Shown piece by piece: positions 48,463-58,700 of a stretch of DNA of 64,000 nucleotides (position 1 is the stretch's first letter; each line of letters opens with the position of its first letter). Origin of the DNA: Corynebacterium sp. HMSC078H07 (GTDB lineage Bacteria; Actinomycetota; Actinomycetes; Mycobacteriales; Mycobacteriaceae); contig NZ_KV810449.1 in NCBI RefSeq assembly GCF_001812805.1, forward strand, positions 60,837 through 124,836, written 5' to 3'. The notes below the pieces were generated by a model. It was not told where the DNA came from and did no database searches. It saw only the letters and a program-made list of their open reading frames with translations. The translations under genes and the position numbers were made by a program.

Positions 48463-48864
48463 TTAACGCTCCTCAAAACGACGGCGGAAGTTATCTTCCA
48501 AACGATCGCCCATACCACCATGTCGTTTCTTCGACTGCTGGGGACGGGACGAAGAGGCAGTGGAAACAGACACCAAGGAGTCTCCAGAGTTTCCACGCAG
48601 CATCCAGACACCTGCACCAAACATCACAAGGAAGCCGAGAATGGAGAGTGCGATAAACCATAGCGACTGCTGCGCGAGAGCGATACCGCCCACCATCATA
48701 CACAGGCCGACGACAACGAGTGCCACTCCACGGAGGGTAATGGCACCGGATCCCCCGCCAAAGGAGGAATCACCAGTTACAGACGCACCAAAGTCGGGGT
48801 CATTGGCCAGCAGCGACTGCTCAATTTCACGCAGTGCTTGCTGTTCTTGCTCAGAAAGGGCCAC
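48463..48864 (-). CDS. DUF3040 domain membrane protein
   Basis: 133 aa from GTG 48864 after GGAGG. The N-terminal motif ALSEQEQQALREIEQSLLANDPDFGA is the DUF3040 hallmark. Two adjacent membrane helices (about residues 45-64 and 68-88) follow, then a Ser/Arg/Lys-rich cytoplasmic tail ending FRRRFEER. The family is confined to actinobacteria and is often next to dcw genes or dinB; the function is not known. Confidence 0.88.
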   Translation of the reverse strand: MALSEQEQQALREIEQSLLANDPDFGASVTGDSSFGGGSGAITLRGVALVVVGLCMMVGGIALAQQSLWFIALSILGFLVMFGAGVWMLRGNSGDSLVSVSTASSSRPQQSKKRHGGMGDRLEDNFRRRFEER

Positions 48865-49031
48865 AGCGTCCTCCGTAGTGAGATTCGGGTAAATGATGTC
48901 TTTTTAGGGAATGTCTACCTCTATAACGTCAAGAGTAGCGAGATAGTTCCCGCAAAGACAGTCCGTCTCCCTGCGCCCGGCTACTACGTCACCACGATCA
49001 CAAAAATAACTGCCAACTGCAGCTAATCCCA

Positions 49032-49475
49032 CTACGCAGCCAAGCCACCGAAACCGAGTTCAGATTCGGTCGCGTCGACATATCGCGCAGACAGCGCCAA
49101 ATACTCATAGACAGCATCCTCATGAGGAACTGGATCCATTCCCGACGCCACACGAGAACGCACCCGCGAGTACTCCTTAAACTCTGCCGCCCACTGAGCG
49201 TCCGCCGGACCTACGAGGGCAACCTGCTCCCATGCAGAAGTAGGCAGACGGCGACGCCGAGACACCGACGATGCTGCTACCCGCGCCCCAGCTGCACGCA
49301 GCGACGCACGATAAGCCATCTCTAGAGCGTCTTCAAAGCGACCCTGCGCGGCACTTGAGCGGGCATCCGCCAGCAAATCAAGGGCCTGAGTTAGAAAGCG
49401 ATCGCGCCGGACACTTTGCATTGACTCTCGCCTACGCCCCCGCGCTGCCGCTGTTGCTGAAATTACCTGTGCCAT
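49032..49475 (-). CDS. SAV_6107-family HEPN domain protein
   Basis: 147 aa from ATG 49475, seven bases after GGAGG; GTG 49481 is the alternative. The helical core ALDLLADARSSAAQGRFEDALEMAYRASLRAAGARVA and the later SRRRRLPTSAWEQVALVG and YLALSARYVDATESELG fit the actinobacterial SAV_6107-type HEPN family. I do not see the RNase Rx4-6H motif of toxin HEPN proteins, so a nuclease role is not supported. It has a divergent 258-bp gap with the GNAT gene. Confidence 0.8.
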   Translation of the reverse strand: MAQVISATAAARGRRRESMQSVRRDRFLTQALDLLADARSSAAQGRFEDALEMAYRASLRAAGARVAASSVSRRRRLPTSAWEQVALVGPADAQWAAEFKEYSRVRSRVASGMDPVPHEDAVYEYLALSARYVDATESELGFGGLAA

Positions 49476-49733
49476 GACCACTCCTCCTTGTTTGCCATAA
49501 CCGCACCTACTGGCTGTGTGCCCGAGACACTCACCTGTGACGTTTCCCTAAGCTTCTGCGACTCACTGTAGGACCGCCTCCGTACATCCACCCCTAACAT
49601 TAGTCCACGTGTTCGAATCTTGCAACGGTTTAAGTAAATTATTCCTCGTTTTTCGAACGCTAACGCGACGACTCCAACCTTCATTTTTCGGTTCCACTTT
49701 CGCCGGCTGTACGGATCTGTTGTTATTAGAACT

Positions 49734-50318
49734 GTGAGTTATACGCTGCGCCGTTTGAGCCCCCAAGAGTTCGCGATTGCCCTTCCACAGTTGGTAGACA
49801 TCTATATCGAGGCCATGGGCTACTCAGAGGCCATGCGTGACAACTCGATCGCGCGCTGGAAGTCAGACCTCATGCGGCCAGGTTTTTCCTGCGTGGTCGC
49901 CACCACCGAGTACGGAATCTCCGGCTTTGCCTACGGTTTCTTGGGCTCCCCTGATACGTGGTGGGATAGGCAGCTCCGTCGTGCATTGATGACTATTGGC
50001 GGCCCCAGCCCGGAACAGGAGGACATCCTCCATAACTATTTTGAGCTCGCAGAAATCCACGTCCGCCCAGCAGAACAGGGCCACGGTCTTGGCCGCAGCA
50101 TTCTCGAAGCCCTCGCTTGGAATCTGCCGGCGCGCTACATCCTCTTATCCACGCCCGAGCATCCAGGCGAAGCCAACTCCGCCTTCCGCTTATATCGCCG
50201 CATGGGCTTTACAGATTTCCTGCGCCAGCTCTACTACCCTGCCGATTCACGGCCTTTCGCTATCCTGCAGTCCTCCGTACCGCTCACACCCGTCGACACC
50301 ACCCAACCTGGCGCTTAA
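49734..50318 (+). CDS. GNAT-family N-acetyltransferase
   Basis: 194 aa from GTG 49734, apparently leaderless: a TATTAG -10-like element lies only a few bases upstream and no ribosome site is seen. The acetyl-CoA motif region is LAEIHVRPAEQGHGLGRSILEAL (the RxxGxG type, V-R-P-x-x-x-G-x-G-L-G), followed by ARYILLSTPEHPGEANSAFRLYRRMGFTDFLR. The substrate cannot be told. It is followed by idsA with a 32-bp gap. Confidence 0.87.
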   Translation: MSYTLRRLSPQEFAIALPQLVDIYIEAMGYSEAMRDNSIARWKSDLMRPGFSCVVATTEYGISGFAYGFLGSPDTWWDRQLRRALMTIGGPSPEQEDILHNYFELAEIHVRPAEQGHGLGRSILEALAWNLPARYILLSTPEHPGEANSAFRLYRRMGFTDFLRQLYYPADSRPFAILQSSVPLTPVDTTQPGA

Positions 50319-50350
50319 CCTGCTCGCCCCTGCCAGGTATCGTGACAAGT

Positions 50351-51442
50351 GTGACTGAACCGAAGATTCCTACCCTGGACGATATCCCCGCTGCCGTGCG
50401 CGCTGAGCTTGCCTTCTTTCTCGACGGACAGCGCGACTCCATCGCCGTTATTGGCCAGCCGGTAACCCACGCCATCTCCTACTTGGAATCCTTTGTTCTT
50501 AATGGTGGAAAACGCATCCGCCCGCTCTATGCCTGGGCCGGCTTCGTGGGCGCACATGGTCTGGAGGGATCGGAATCGCCGGAGGCAATGCTGCGCGCTG
50601 CCTCCTCACTCGAGTTCATTCAAGCGTGCGCGCTTATCCACGATGACATTGTGGATGCCTCCGATACCCGGCGCGGGAACCCCACCGTTCACCGAGGAGT
50701 CGCTGCCCGCCATCGCGAATTGGAATTGAATGGAGACGCAGATTTCTTCGGCCAATCTCTCGCCATCCTCATCGGCGATATGGCACTGGTCTGGGCAGAA
50801 GACATGCTCCAGGATTCAGGTCTGAGCCCTGAGGCACTTGCTCGCGTGCGCGAGCCTTGGCGCGGTATGCGCCGCGAGGTTATCGGGGGCCAGATGCTGG
50901 ATATCTCACTCGAGGCTGAGGGCTCCGAGGATGCCTCCTTGGCGGATTCCGTGAACCGATTTAAGACGGCCGCCTACACCATCGAACGCCCACTCCACCT
51001 TGGTGCGGCTGTGGCAGGGGCATCGGAGGAGCTCATCGCTGCCTTCCGCGGCTACGGCCGCGATATTGGTATCGCCTTTCAGCTTCGTGATGACCTTCTC
51101 GGCGTTTTTGGAGACCCCGCTATTACCGGTAAACCTGCCGGTGACGATCTCCGCGAGGGCAAGCGCACCGTGTTGCTCTCCCTAGCGCTGCAGCGCACGG
51201 ATGCCACTGACCCCGTCGCCGCGGCAGAGCTTCGTCGTCTCATTGGCCAGACCGAAGACCCCGATGAGATTTCGCGTATGGCTGAGATTATCGCTGAGTC
51301 GGGAGCGCCGGACGTCGTCGAGCAGCGTATCACCGAGCTGACACAGTCGGGTCTGTCGCACTTGTACGACGCCCACGTCTCTCCAGATGTGACTGCAACG
51401 CTGGAGGATCTTGCCCGCAAATCCACCGCCCGCCGGATGTAA
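50351..51442 (+). CDS. idsA: Geranylgeranyl/polyprenyl diphosphate synthase
   Basis: 363 aa from GTG 50351; GTG 50342 is in frame. Trans-prenyltransferase motifs: GGKRIRPLYAWAGF, the first aspartate-rich motif LIHDDIVDASDTRRGNPTVHR, and FQLRDDLLGVFGD as the second. It condenses isopentenyl diphosphate onto allylic diphosphates, supplying isoprenoids for menaquinone, carotenoids or polyprenyl-phosphate sugar carriers. It directly precedes mptA, as in C. glutamicum, where IdsA is the main GGPP synthase. Confidence 0.93.
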   Translation: MTEPKIPTLDDIPAAVRAELAFFLDGQRDSIAVIGQPVTHAISYLESFVLNGGKRIRPLYAWAGFVGAHGLEGSESPEAMLRAASSLEFIQACALIHDDIVDASDTRRGNPTVHRGVAARHRELELNGDADFFGQSLAILIGDMALVWAEDMLQDSGLSPEALARVREPWRGMRREVIGGQMLDISLEAEGSEDASLADSVNRFKTAAYTIERPLHLGAAVAGASEELIAAFRGYGRDIGIAFQLRDDLLGVFGDPAITGKPAGDDLREGKRTVLLSLALQRTDATDPVAAAELRRLIGQTEDPDEISRMAEIIAESGAPDVVEQRITELTQSGLSHLYDAHVSPDVTATLEDLARKSTARRM

Positions 51443-51443
51443 C

Positions 51444-52976
51444 ATGGCTGCCCGCACATCCACGCGTATTGCCCTACGCATCCCCAACCCGCTTCCCTTG
51501 GGCATTGTCGCCAGCATCATTCTGGCGTTGGCGTCCTTCTCCGGCGGCGCTACCCGCAACCGGGGCGGCGTCTTGGAGGCGCTCAATATTGGCTTCCTTG
51601 CTTACGGACACGGCCGCAACATCGGCATGGTCCTGTATTGGATTGGCCTCTTCGGTCTTGTCGGTGCGTGGGTCCTGGCTGGGCGCCACGTCATTGCTCC
51701 GCAGCTCACGGATCCGAAACCGGAGGGCGGTCTGCGCGACATCCAACGTATGTTGCTCAGCTGGATTGCTCCCTTGCTCATAGCCGCACCACTCGCGTCC
51801 CGGGATGTCTATTCCTATCTCATGCAGGGAGCCATGGTGCGGGACGGCTTCGATCCCTACACCGAAGGTGCCGCGGTCAACCCCGGGCCATTCCTCTTGG
51901 AAGTGTCCCACGACTGGCGCAATACCACCACGCCCTATGGGCCGCTGCATTTGTGGATGGGCAAGGGCGTCACACAGCTGGTTGGTGATCACGTTGCCGC
52001 CGGCATCATCGTCTACAAGATCGTTTCCGTCATCGGCTTCGCTGCCATCGCTTGGTCCATCCCGCGTCTAGCCCGCGCTATCGGCGGGGATCCCGCATTG
52101 GCGTTGTGGCTGGGTGTGGCCAACCCCGTCATGATTCTGCATCTGATCGGCGGCATGCACAACGAATCCGTCATGGTCGGCTTGGTCTCGCTTGGGCTTC
52201 TCGCGGCGGTCCACCACAAGTTTCATGCCAGCCTCCTGCTCGTGGGCATTGCAGTCTCGCTCAAAGCGACGGCCGTGTTCGCCGCGCCGTTCATCGTGTG
52301 GCTCATGGTTCACCACTGGGCACCGGAAGGGACGAAGGCGCTCAAACGAGTCGGTATTTTCCTTCTGTCCGGAATCATTGCCGTGGCTGAGGTCGCGTCA
52401 GCGGTTGCGGTGATCACGTGGGCGTCGGGAAGCTCGTGGGGCTGGCTCTCACAGATCAGCGGCAACTCCAAGGTGATCAACCCGTTGGCGGGGCCGACGC
52501 TGCTTGCCGACGTCCTCGTGCCCCTCATCCAATTCTTCTCACCCGACACGACCTACAACGGCGTGCTCGGAGTGTTGCGTTCTGCTGGCATGGTCCTCAT
52601 GCTGCTCGGGCTCGTCTTGGTGTGGTGGTGGGGGCGCACCGGCGTGCGCCGAGCCATCGCCGCCACGGCGGCGGCCTACCAGGTGGCATTCGTCTTTAAC
52701 TCCGTCACGCTGCCCTGGTACTACGCCTCAGTGTCCACGCTAATGGGCACGTTCCGCCCGCCGCTGCCCATCCTCAAGCTAGCCACGGGCGTCACCTTCT
52801 TCATTGGAGTTGCCTTTGCTGGTGACGGAAACCACCAGCTCTACAACTGGTTCTGGGTTATCGGCATGGTGGTCGTAGCGTGGAGCGCCACGCAGTGGAT
52901 CTTTGCCGGTATTCCTGCCAGGTCGGCGTCTAAAACGCCGACGATTAAAAGGCCGAAGCCTGCGCGCGCCGAATAA
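51444..52976 (+). CDS. mptA: Polyprenyl-phosphate-mannose-dependent alpha-(1->6)-mannosyltransferase
   Basis: 510 aa GT-C glycosyltransferase with about 12 or 13 membrane helices. The start ATG 51444 follows the idsA stop by one base. The first loop motif (SRDVYSYLMQGAMVRDGFDPYTEGAAVNPG) carries the acidic residues expected for GT-C enzymes, and TTPYGPLHLWMGKGV follows. It extends the alpha-1,6-mannan core of lipomannan outside the membrane. The choice of MptA over MptB rests on the idsA neighbour I recall from C. glutamicum. Confidence 0.88.
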   Translation: MAARTSTRIALRIPNPLPLGIVASIILALASFSGGATRNRGGVLEALNIGFLAYGHGRNIGMVLYWIGLFGLVGAWVLAGRHVIAPQLTDPKPEGGLRDIQRMLLSWIAPLLIAAPLASRDVYSYLMQGAMVRDGFDPYTEGAAVNPGPFLLEVSHDWRNTTTPYGPLHLWMGKGVTQLVGDHVAAGIIVYKIVSVIGFAAIAWSIPRLARAIGGDPALALWLGVANPVMILHLIGGMHNESVMVGLVSLGLLAAVHHKFHASLLLVGIAVSLKATAVFAAPFIVWLMVHHWAPEGTKALKRVGIFLLSGIIAVAEVASAVAVITWASGSSWGWLSQISGNSKVINPLAGPTLLADVLVPLIQFFSPDTTYNGVLGVLRSAGMVLMLLGLVLVWWWGRTGVRRAIAATAAAYQVAFVFNSVTLPWYYASVSTLMGTFRPPLPILKLATGVTFFIGVAFAGDGNHQLYNWFWVIGMVVVAWSATQWIFAGIPARSASKTPTIKRPKPARAE

Positions 52977-53337
52977 CCTCGCGCGCGAGGTGGCCATGCA
53001 ATCCATCGATGGGACGTCCCGGCAACGAGTCATCCTCAGTAAAGAGGTGCGCGAGGATTTCGTTATCGTGCCATCCGTTGTCCGAAAGCACAGTAATCAC
53101 GCCCGAGACGTACTTGGAAATGACGCCCTTTGAGTTAAAGAAGGACGCGGGAACTAGACGGTTGCCCTCCGGGTCACGCCAGGCAATGAACTTGCGGGCA
53201 TTGAGCAAGTCAAAGACGCGGGTAATGGGAAGATCCAGCTTCTCAGCCACGTCTTTGAGCGTCAGCAGCTCCTCACCCGCAAGAAGCTCTGCCAGCTCGG
53301 GATGGGAATTCTCTTCAGGGTTCGCAGAATTAGTCAC
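52945..53337 (-). CDS. Rv2175c-family DNA-binding protein
   Basis: 130 aa from GTG 53337. A winged-helix DNA-binding domain (LLTLKDVAEKLDLPITRVFDLLNARKFIAWRDPEGNRLVPASFF) precedes the family C-terminal domain (VISKYVSGVITVLSDNGWHDNEILAHLFTEDDSLPGRPIDGLHGHLAREVIRRAQASAF). In mycobacteria Rv2175c is phosphorylated by PknL and loses DNA binding. Here pknL starts 57 bp away on the other strand. The 3' end overlaps mptA by 32 bp. Confidence 0.93.
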   Translation of the reverse strand: MTNSANPEENSHPELAELLAGEELLTLKDVAEKLDLPITRVFDLLNARKFIAWRDPEGNRLVPASFFNSKGVISKYVSGVITVLSDNGWHDNEILAHLFTEDDSLPGRPIDGLHGHLAREVIRRAQASAF

Positions 53338-53393
53338 AGACACAACTGTAGCGGGATCACACTTTGAGGAGAGGATCGACCATACTGGAACCC

Positions 53394-54632
53394 ATGACAA
53401 GGCTGAACGTGGGCGACATTCTTGAAGGACGCTATCGCATCGATCAGCCGATCGCCCGCGGCGGCATGTCCACTGTGTACCGCTGCGTGGATATGCGTTT
53501 AGGCCGCGCAGTCGCTGCCAAGGTCATGGATGAGCGCTATCACGATGACCCCGTTTTCGTCACTCGCTTCGAGCGCGAGGCCCGTGCCATGGCGCAGCTG
53601 AGCCACCCCAACCTGGTGGCTGTGCATGACTTCTCTTCCGATGGTCTGCCCATCTATCTCATTATGGAGCTCATCACCGGCGGCACCCTGCGCGAGCTTC
53701 TCGCCGAGCGCGGTCCCATGCCACCGCATGCCGCCGCTGGTGTCATGCATTCGGTCCTGGCAGGACTCAGCGAAGTCCACGACGCGGGACTCGTACACCG
53801 CGATATCAAGCCGGATAATGTGCTCATCACGAACACGCACCGCGTCAAAGTAGGTGACTTCGGTCTCGTACGCTCGGCGAGTGCGGATCACGATAGCTCC
53901 GGCCAGATTGTCGGCACCGTCAGCTACCTCTCCCCGGAGCAGGTTACCGGCGCGGACATCACACCGGCGTCTGACGTCTACTCGGCGGGAATTGTCCTCT
54001 TCGAGCTACTCACAGGCACGGTTCCCTTCAGCGGCGAGACCCCGCTGGCTCATGCCACCGCCCGCGTTCACGCGGATGTTCCCGCGCCTTCCTCACGTAT
54101 CGAAGGCGTGCCGATGCTTTTCGACGCCCTCGTGGCCACCGCCACGGCACGCCACCCCGCCGAGCGTTTCGCCGATGCAGGTGAGTTCCTCGATGCCCTA
54201 GACGATGTCTCCCGCGAGCTACAGCTGCCGGCCTTTACAGTCCCCATCCCCCACAATTCGGCCGCTGCCCGCACCGCCGCGGTACCCACGGACTTTGCCG
54301 GCACAGGCAATACCCGAGTCTTCGAGGCAACCTCGGCGCTCAACACTCCGCGACCTGACGCGCCCCAGCCAGCGGCACCAGACTTCGAGACACGCGTCGA
54401 ACCGCCCGTGGCTCCCCCTCCAGCTGAGCCGCCGGCCGCGGTCGAGGAGCCCTACGCTCCTGCCGGTGCCGAAGAAGAGCCCGAGGAACGCCCGCTGACC
54501 AACCGCAGCGCGATCTCCCTTGTCGGATTCCTTCTCCTCGTTAGCCTCGCCACGCTCGCCGTTGCGGTGGCGGCGTGGTGGTTTGGCTCCGGAGAATACG
54601 GCACGTGGCCGATTCTCTGGAGACCGTACTAG
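53394..54632 (+). CDS. pknL: Serine/threonine protein kinase PknL
   Basis: 412 aa from ATG 53394. Kinase domain about residues 10-275: glycine loop IARGGMSTVYR, ATP lysine AAKVMD, catalytic loop LVHRDIKPDNVLI, DFG motif VGDFGLVRS, and SPEQVTG. A Pro/Ala/Glu-rich linker leads to one membrane helix at about residues 375-398 and a short outer tail of about 15 residues. There are no PASTA domains, as in mycobacterial PknL. The divergent neighbour encodes its probable substrate. Confidence 0.94.
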   Translation: MTRLNVGDILEGRYRIDQPIARGGMSTVYRCVDMRLGRAVAAKVMDERYHDDPVFVTRFEREARAMAQLSHPNLVAVHDFSSDGLPIYLIMELITGGTLRELLAERGPMPPHAAAGVMHSVLAGLSEVHDAGLVHRDIKPDNVLITNTHRVKVGDFGLVRSASADHDSSGQIVGTVSYLSPEQVTGADITPASDVYSAGIVLFELLTGTVPFSGETPLAHATARVHADVPAPSSRIEGVPMLFDALVATATARHPAERFADAGEFLDALDDVSRELQLPAFTVPIPHNSAAARTAAVPTDFAGTGNTRVFEATSALNTPRPDAPQPAAPDFETRVEPPVAPPPAEPPAAVEEPYAPAGAEEEPEERPLTNRSAISLVGFLLLVSLATLAVAVAAWWFGSGEYGTWPILWRPY

Positions 54633-54635
54633 CTT

Positions 54636-56048
<1,413 letters not shown>

Positions 56049-56084
56049 CTATAGTGCGTTAGTTAATCCCCCGATTACCCCACC

Positions 56085-56594
56085 TTATAGATTCACGCGG
56101 TTGCCACGGCTCAACGGCAGGTGTTGCTCACAGGTGCGGAACTTGGCGAGGTTATGGCGGGCGTCGACAAGCGCATCGTGATTCCCATTCGGCACTGGCG
56201 GCAGCGTGGGGCGGCCAGCAAACTCCCAATACTGCTTCAGCTCGCGCGTATAGCGCGGCATTCCCTTTGGCAGCCCAGCCATGTCGCCCCAGAGCTGGGC
56301 CAAGACCACATGGTCATAGGCGCCGACCCATGCCCACAGCTCAATGGGGCTGGAGTGGCCGCCCATAAACTCGAGGAGTTCCTCACGGATCGTGGCGCGG
56401 GACTTCCATACCGGGTTCCCGGGGCTCGGCAGCTTGTCCAGGACGTTCTCACGTACCCAGGCGTTCGCCTTGGAGGGGTCGAAATCGGTGGATACGGCAT
56501 AGTATTCGCTACCGTCTTCGCCCACGATGCCGATGGAGACCAACTCGATGGTTGATCCGTCCTCGATGAACTCGGTGTCGTAGAAGTAGCGCAC
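56085..56594 (-). CDS. 3'-5' exoribonuclease, Rv2179c type (DEDDh)
   Basis: 169 aa from GTG 56594. Catalytic residues: D and E in RYFYDTEFIEDG, D in ELWAWVGAYDHVVLAQLWGDM, and the closing HDALVDARHNLA (His and Asp). The mycobacterial homologue was described as a 3'-5' exoribonuclease acting on RNA with 3' overhangs. It lies 60 bp upstream of aroG on the same strand. Confidence 0.9.
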   Translation of the reverse strand: MRYFYDTEFIEDGSTIELVSIGIVGEDGSEYYAVSTDFDPSKANAWVRENVLDKLPSPGNPVWKSRATIREELLEFMGGHSSPIELWAWVGAYDHVVLAQLWGDMAGLPKGMPRYTRELKQYWEFAGRPTLPPVPNGNHDALVDARHNLAKFRTCEQHLPLSRGNRVNL

Positions 56595-56701
56595 GGTTTC
56601 GTATCCTAGTCTCTCTTCCCTTCCCCATTGTCACAGGGGCCTATACTCAGCGCCGCTACCACACATGTCCTGGACCTGGTGGCGGAGATTCCCGGGAACG
56701 A

Positions 56702-57883
56702 CTATTTCCTCGTCACCAAGCTGCTCATGGCCGCAGCATCGTGGTTGTCCAGTGGCTCAACGGGCTCTGCTTGGCGACGTCCCAACGCCGGCGGCTTCAG
56801 CGACCAGCCCACCACCGGAATCTTGCCCAAGGCCCACAGCGTCAGTGACGCCAGCCCCGCGTAGACCACGCACATGCTCAGCCAGAACCACGTATTATCC
56901 AACGGCCACTGCCCTGTCAAAGACACGTCTCGTGGGTAGAGCGCCATGGGGAAGCCATACAGGACAGTCAGACCAATCGGATGCCCCAGATAAATCGGGA
57001 GCGTGTGTGCGCCGATGAATCTAAGCCCCGTCGACACTGCTGGAATATAGGAGACAGCCACCGCCACGGCGATACCCACGGGAACCTCAAAGAACTGCTC
57101 CACCATGCGCACCAGAATATGAAGGTCCTGGTCCGCCAACACCTCCGCGCCAGGAAGCGGCCACGCCACCTCCACGGGGTTAGCTCGCTGGTCCCAGGCG
57201 CGACGAATAAAGAAACCTACAGCGTAGGCGACCATCATGCCCGAATAAGCCCAAAAAGCCTGCTGTCCCCAGCGCCCCTTAAACGGCGCCTCTAAGGCAT
57301 CGGCGAAGGCCGCAATCGCGTCACGGAAGTAGGCCGCTGCCACGAACACGGGCAGGAACATGACCGCCTTGGCGATAGACTGAAACTCCGCTTGCCACGC
57401 CATGAAAACGATTGGGAAAAAGCTCAATAAAAGCCCCAACCATCCCGGGAGCGTGCGCACACACCACAAGAAGAGATTGAACAGAATAAGCGCATAGAGG
57501 AACCACGCCATGGAGTGGCCGACGAGAAGACTAGCCAGCATCTGGTTCGGGTCAAAAATTGGATCCCCGAAGACCCAGTGATACTCCACTCGTTTTGTCT
57601 GCTGCTCAATGAGCATCCACACCACATAGGGCACAAAGAAGTACCACAGACGCCGCGTGACAAGCTCGGCAAAGCTAAAGCGAAAGACCTTCTGGGAAAA
57701 GTAGCCACTGACGAGGAAGAACAAAGGCAAGCGCAACGGATCCAGCCACATATTAAAGGCGGCCAGCCACGTATCTTGGGCTTCAGGCACGACTAAGGTG
57801 ACGTGGAGCAAAACCACGCCAAGAATGGATATTCCTTTCGCTACATCAGGCCAGGCAAGGCGTTGAGAGAGAGAAGAGCTCAC
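56702..57883 (-). CDS. Acyltransferase family 3 membrane protein
   Basis: 393 aa with about ten helices. The start is GTG 57883 (MSSSLSQRLAWPDVAKGISILGVVLLHVTLVV). The conserved family-3 histidine is in LGVVLLHVTL, followed by LPLFFLVSGYFSQKVFRFS, also typical. Such enzymes acylate sugars or lipids at the cell surface (for example OafA, or mycobacterial glycolipid acylation). The gene starts 3 bp after plsC, next to glk and pimB, so a role in glycolipid acylation is an inference. Confidence 0.87.
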   Translation of the reverse strand: MSSSLSQRLAWPDVAKGISILGVVLLHVTLVVPEAQDTWLAAFNMWLDPLRLPLFFLVSGYFSQKVFRFSFAELVTRRLWYFFVPYVVWMLIEQQTKRVEYHWVFGDPIFDPNQMLASLLVGHSMAWFLYALILFNLFLWCVRTLPGWLGLLLSFFPIVFMAWQAEFQSIAKAVMFLPVFVAAAYFRDAIAAFADALEAPFKGRWGQQAFWAYSGMMVAYAVGFFIRRAWDQRANPVEVAWPLPGAEVLADQDLHILVRMVEQFFEVPVGIAVAVAVSYIPAVSTGLRFIGAHTLPIYLGHPIGLTVLYGFPMALYPRDVSLTGQWPLDNTWFWLSMCVVYAGLASLTLWALGKIPVVGWSLKPPALGRRQAEPVEPLDNHDAAAMSSLVTRK

Positions 57884-57886
57884 AGA

Positions 57887-58633
57887 TTACTGCGCCTCCG
57901 AACCGGGCTCGGCCCCTTCCGGGTAGCCGTGTCCAGCTTGCAGGGATGCCTTGACATCAGAGGCATAGACATCCACATATGGCTGCCCCGTCAACTCCGC
58001 CAACTGCTTCATCACATAGTCCGTGAAGGCGCGGGCAGTGTCGTGATCCTCTGGATCAAGGCCACGTTCTGCTGCCCACGCGGTGGGATCGATGGGCTCG
58101 CCCACGCGCATGCCGACGCGCACCGGACGCGGAATCCACGTACCAATGGGGTTTGCCTTTCGCGTATTGATCATGGCAATCGGCAGGACCTTCTCCCCAG
58201 TGGTCAGCGCAATGCGGGCCATGCCGGTGCGGCCCTTATAGATGCGGCCATCCGGCGACCGCGTGCCTTCTGGGTAGATACCAAACAGATCGCCGCGCCC
58301 CATGATGCGCTGCGCGCTGCTCAACATGGCATCGCTAGCGTTCTTATCCACACGGTCAATCGGCACCTGGCCCACGGAGCTAAAGAACCAATTCTGCACA
58401 CGTCCCACCAGTCCGGGGGTAGTAAAGTATTCGCTCTTTGCCAGGAAGGTGATCTGCCGCGGGCACAACAGCGGAAAGTAGAAAGAATCCATTACTGCCT
58501 GATGCGAGGAAGCCAAGATGGCCGGGCCGGACTCTGGAATGCGTTCCATACCCTCAGACCAAGGGCGGTTCCATACCCGCAAGGCAGGCCCAAAGAAAAT
58601 GTGCTTAAAAGCCCAATACCACTTGTTTCGCAT
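57887..58633 (-). CDS. plsC: 1-acyl-sn-glycerol-3-phosphate acyltransferase family protein
   Basis: 248 aa. Motifs of PlsC-type acyltransferases: SSHQAVMDSFYFP (HX4D), FLAKSEYFTTPGLVG, FGIYPEGTRSPDG (substrate-binding EGTRS) and VLPIAMINTRKA. It transfers an acyl chain to lysophosphatidic acid or a related acceptor at the inner leaflet. The C-terminus is acidic. It precedes the acyltransferase-3 gene in a two-gene unit. Confidence 0.92.
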   Translation of the reverse strand: MRNKWYWAFKHIFFGPALRVWNRPWSEGMERIPESGPAILASSHQAVMDSFYFPLLCPRQITFLAKSEYFTTPGLVGRVQNWFFSSVGQVPIDRVDKNASDAMLSSAQRIMGRGDLFGIYPEGTRSPDGRIYKGRTGMARIALTTGEKVLPIAMINTRKANPIGTWIPRPVRVGMRVGEPIDPTAWAAERGLDPEDHDTARAFTDYVMKQLAELTGQPYVDVYASDVKASLQAGHGYPEGAEPGSEAQ

Positions 58634-58700
58634 CGCTTATAGTCCTATCTCTGGTTGTGCCGGCCCCGCGGATGACTCCACGAAGGGCAAGTATACGGTG

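Noticed and set aside
49032..49475. HEPN protein as a toxin of a toxin-antitoxin pair
   Set aside because: No visible RNase motif of the Rx4-6H type and no adjacent antitoxin-like gene.
49482..49733. LexA or other operator from GTTCGAA and TTCGAAC words in the HEPN-GNAT gap
   Set aside because: The two half-sites are about 40 bp apart and do not form one operator.
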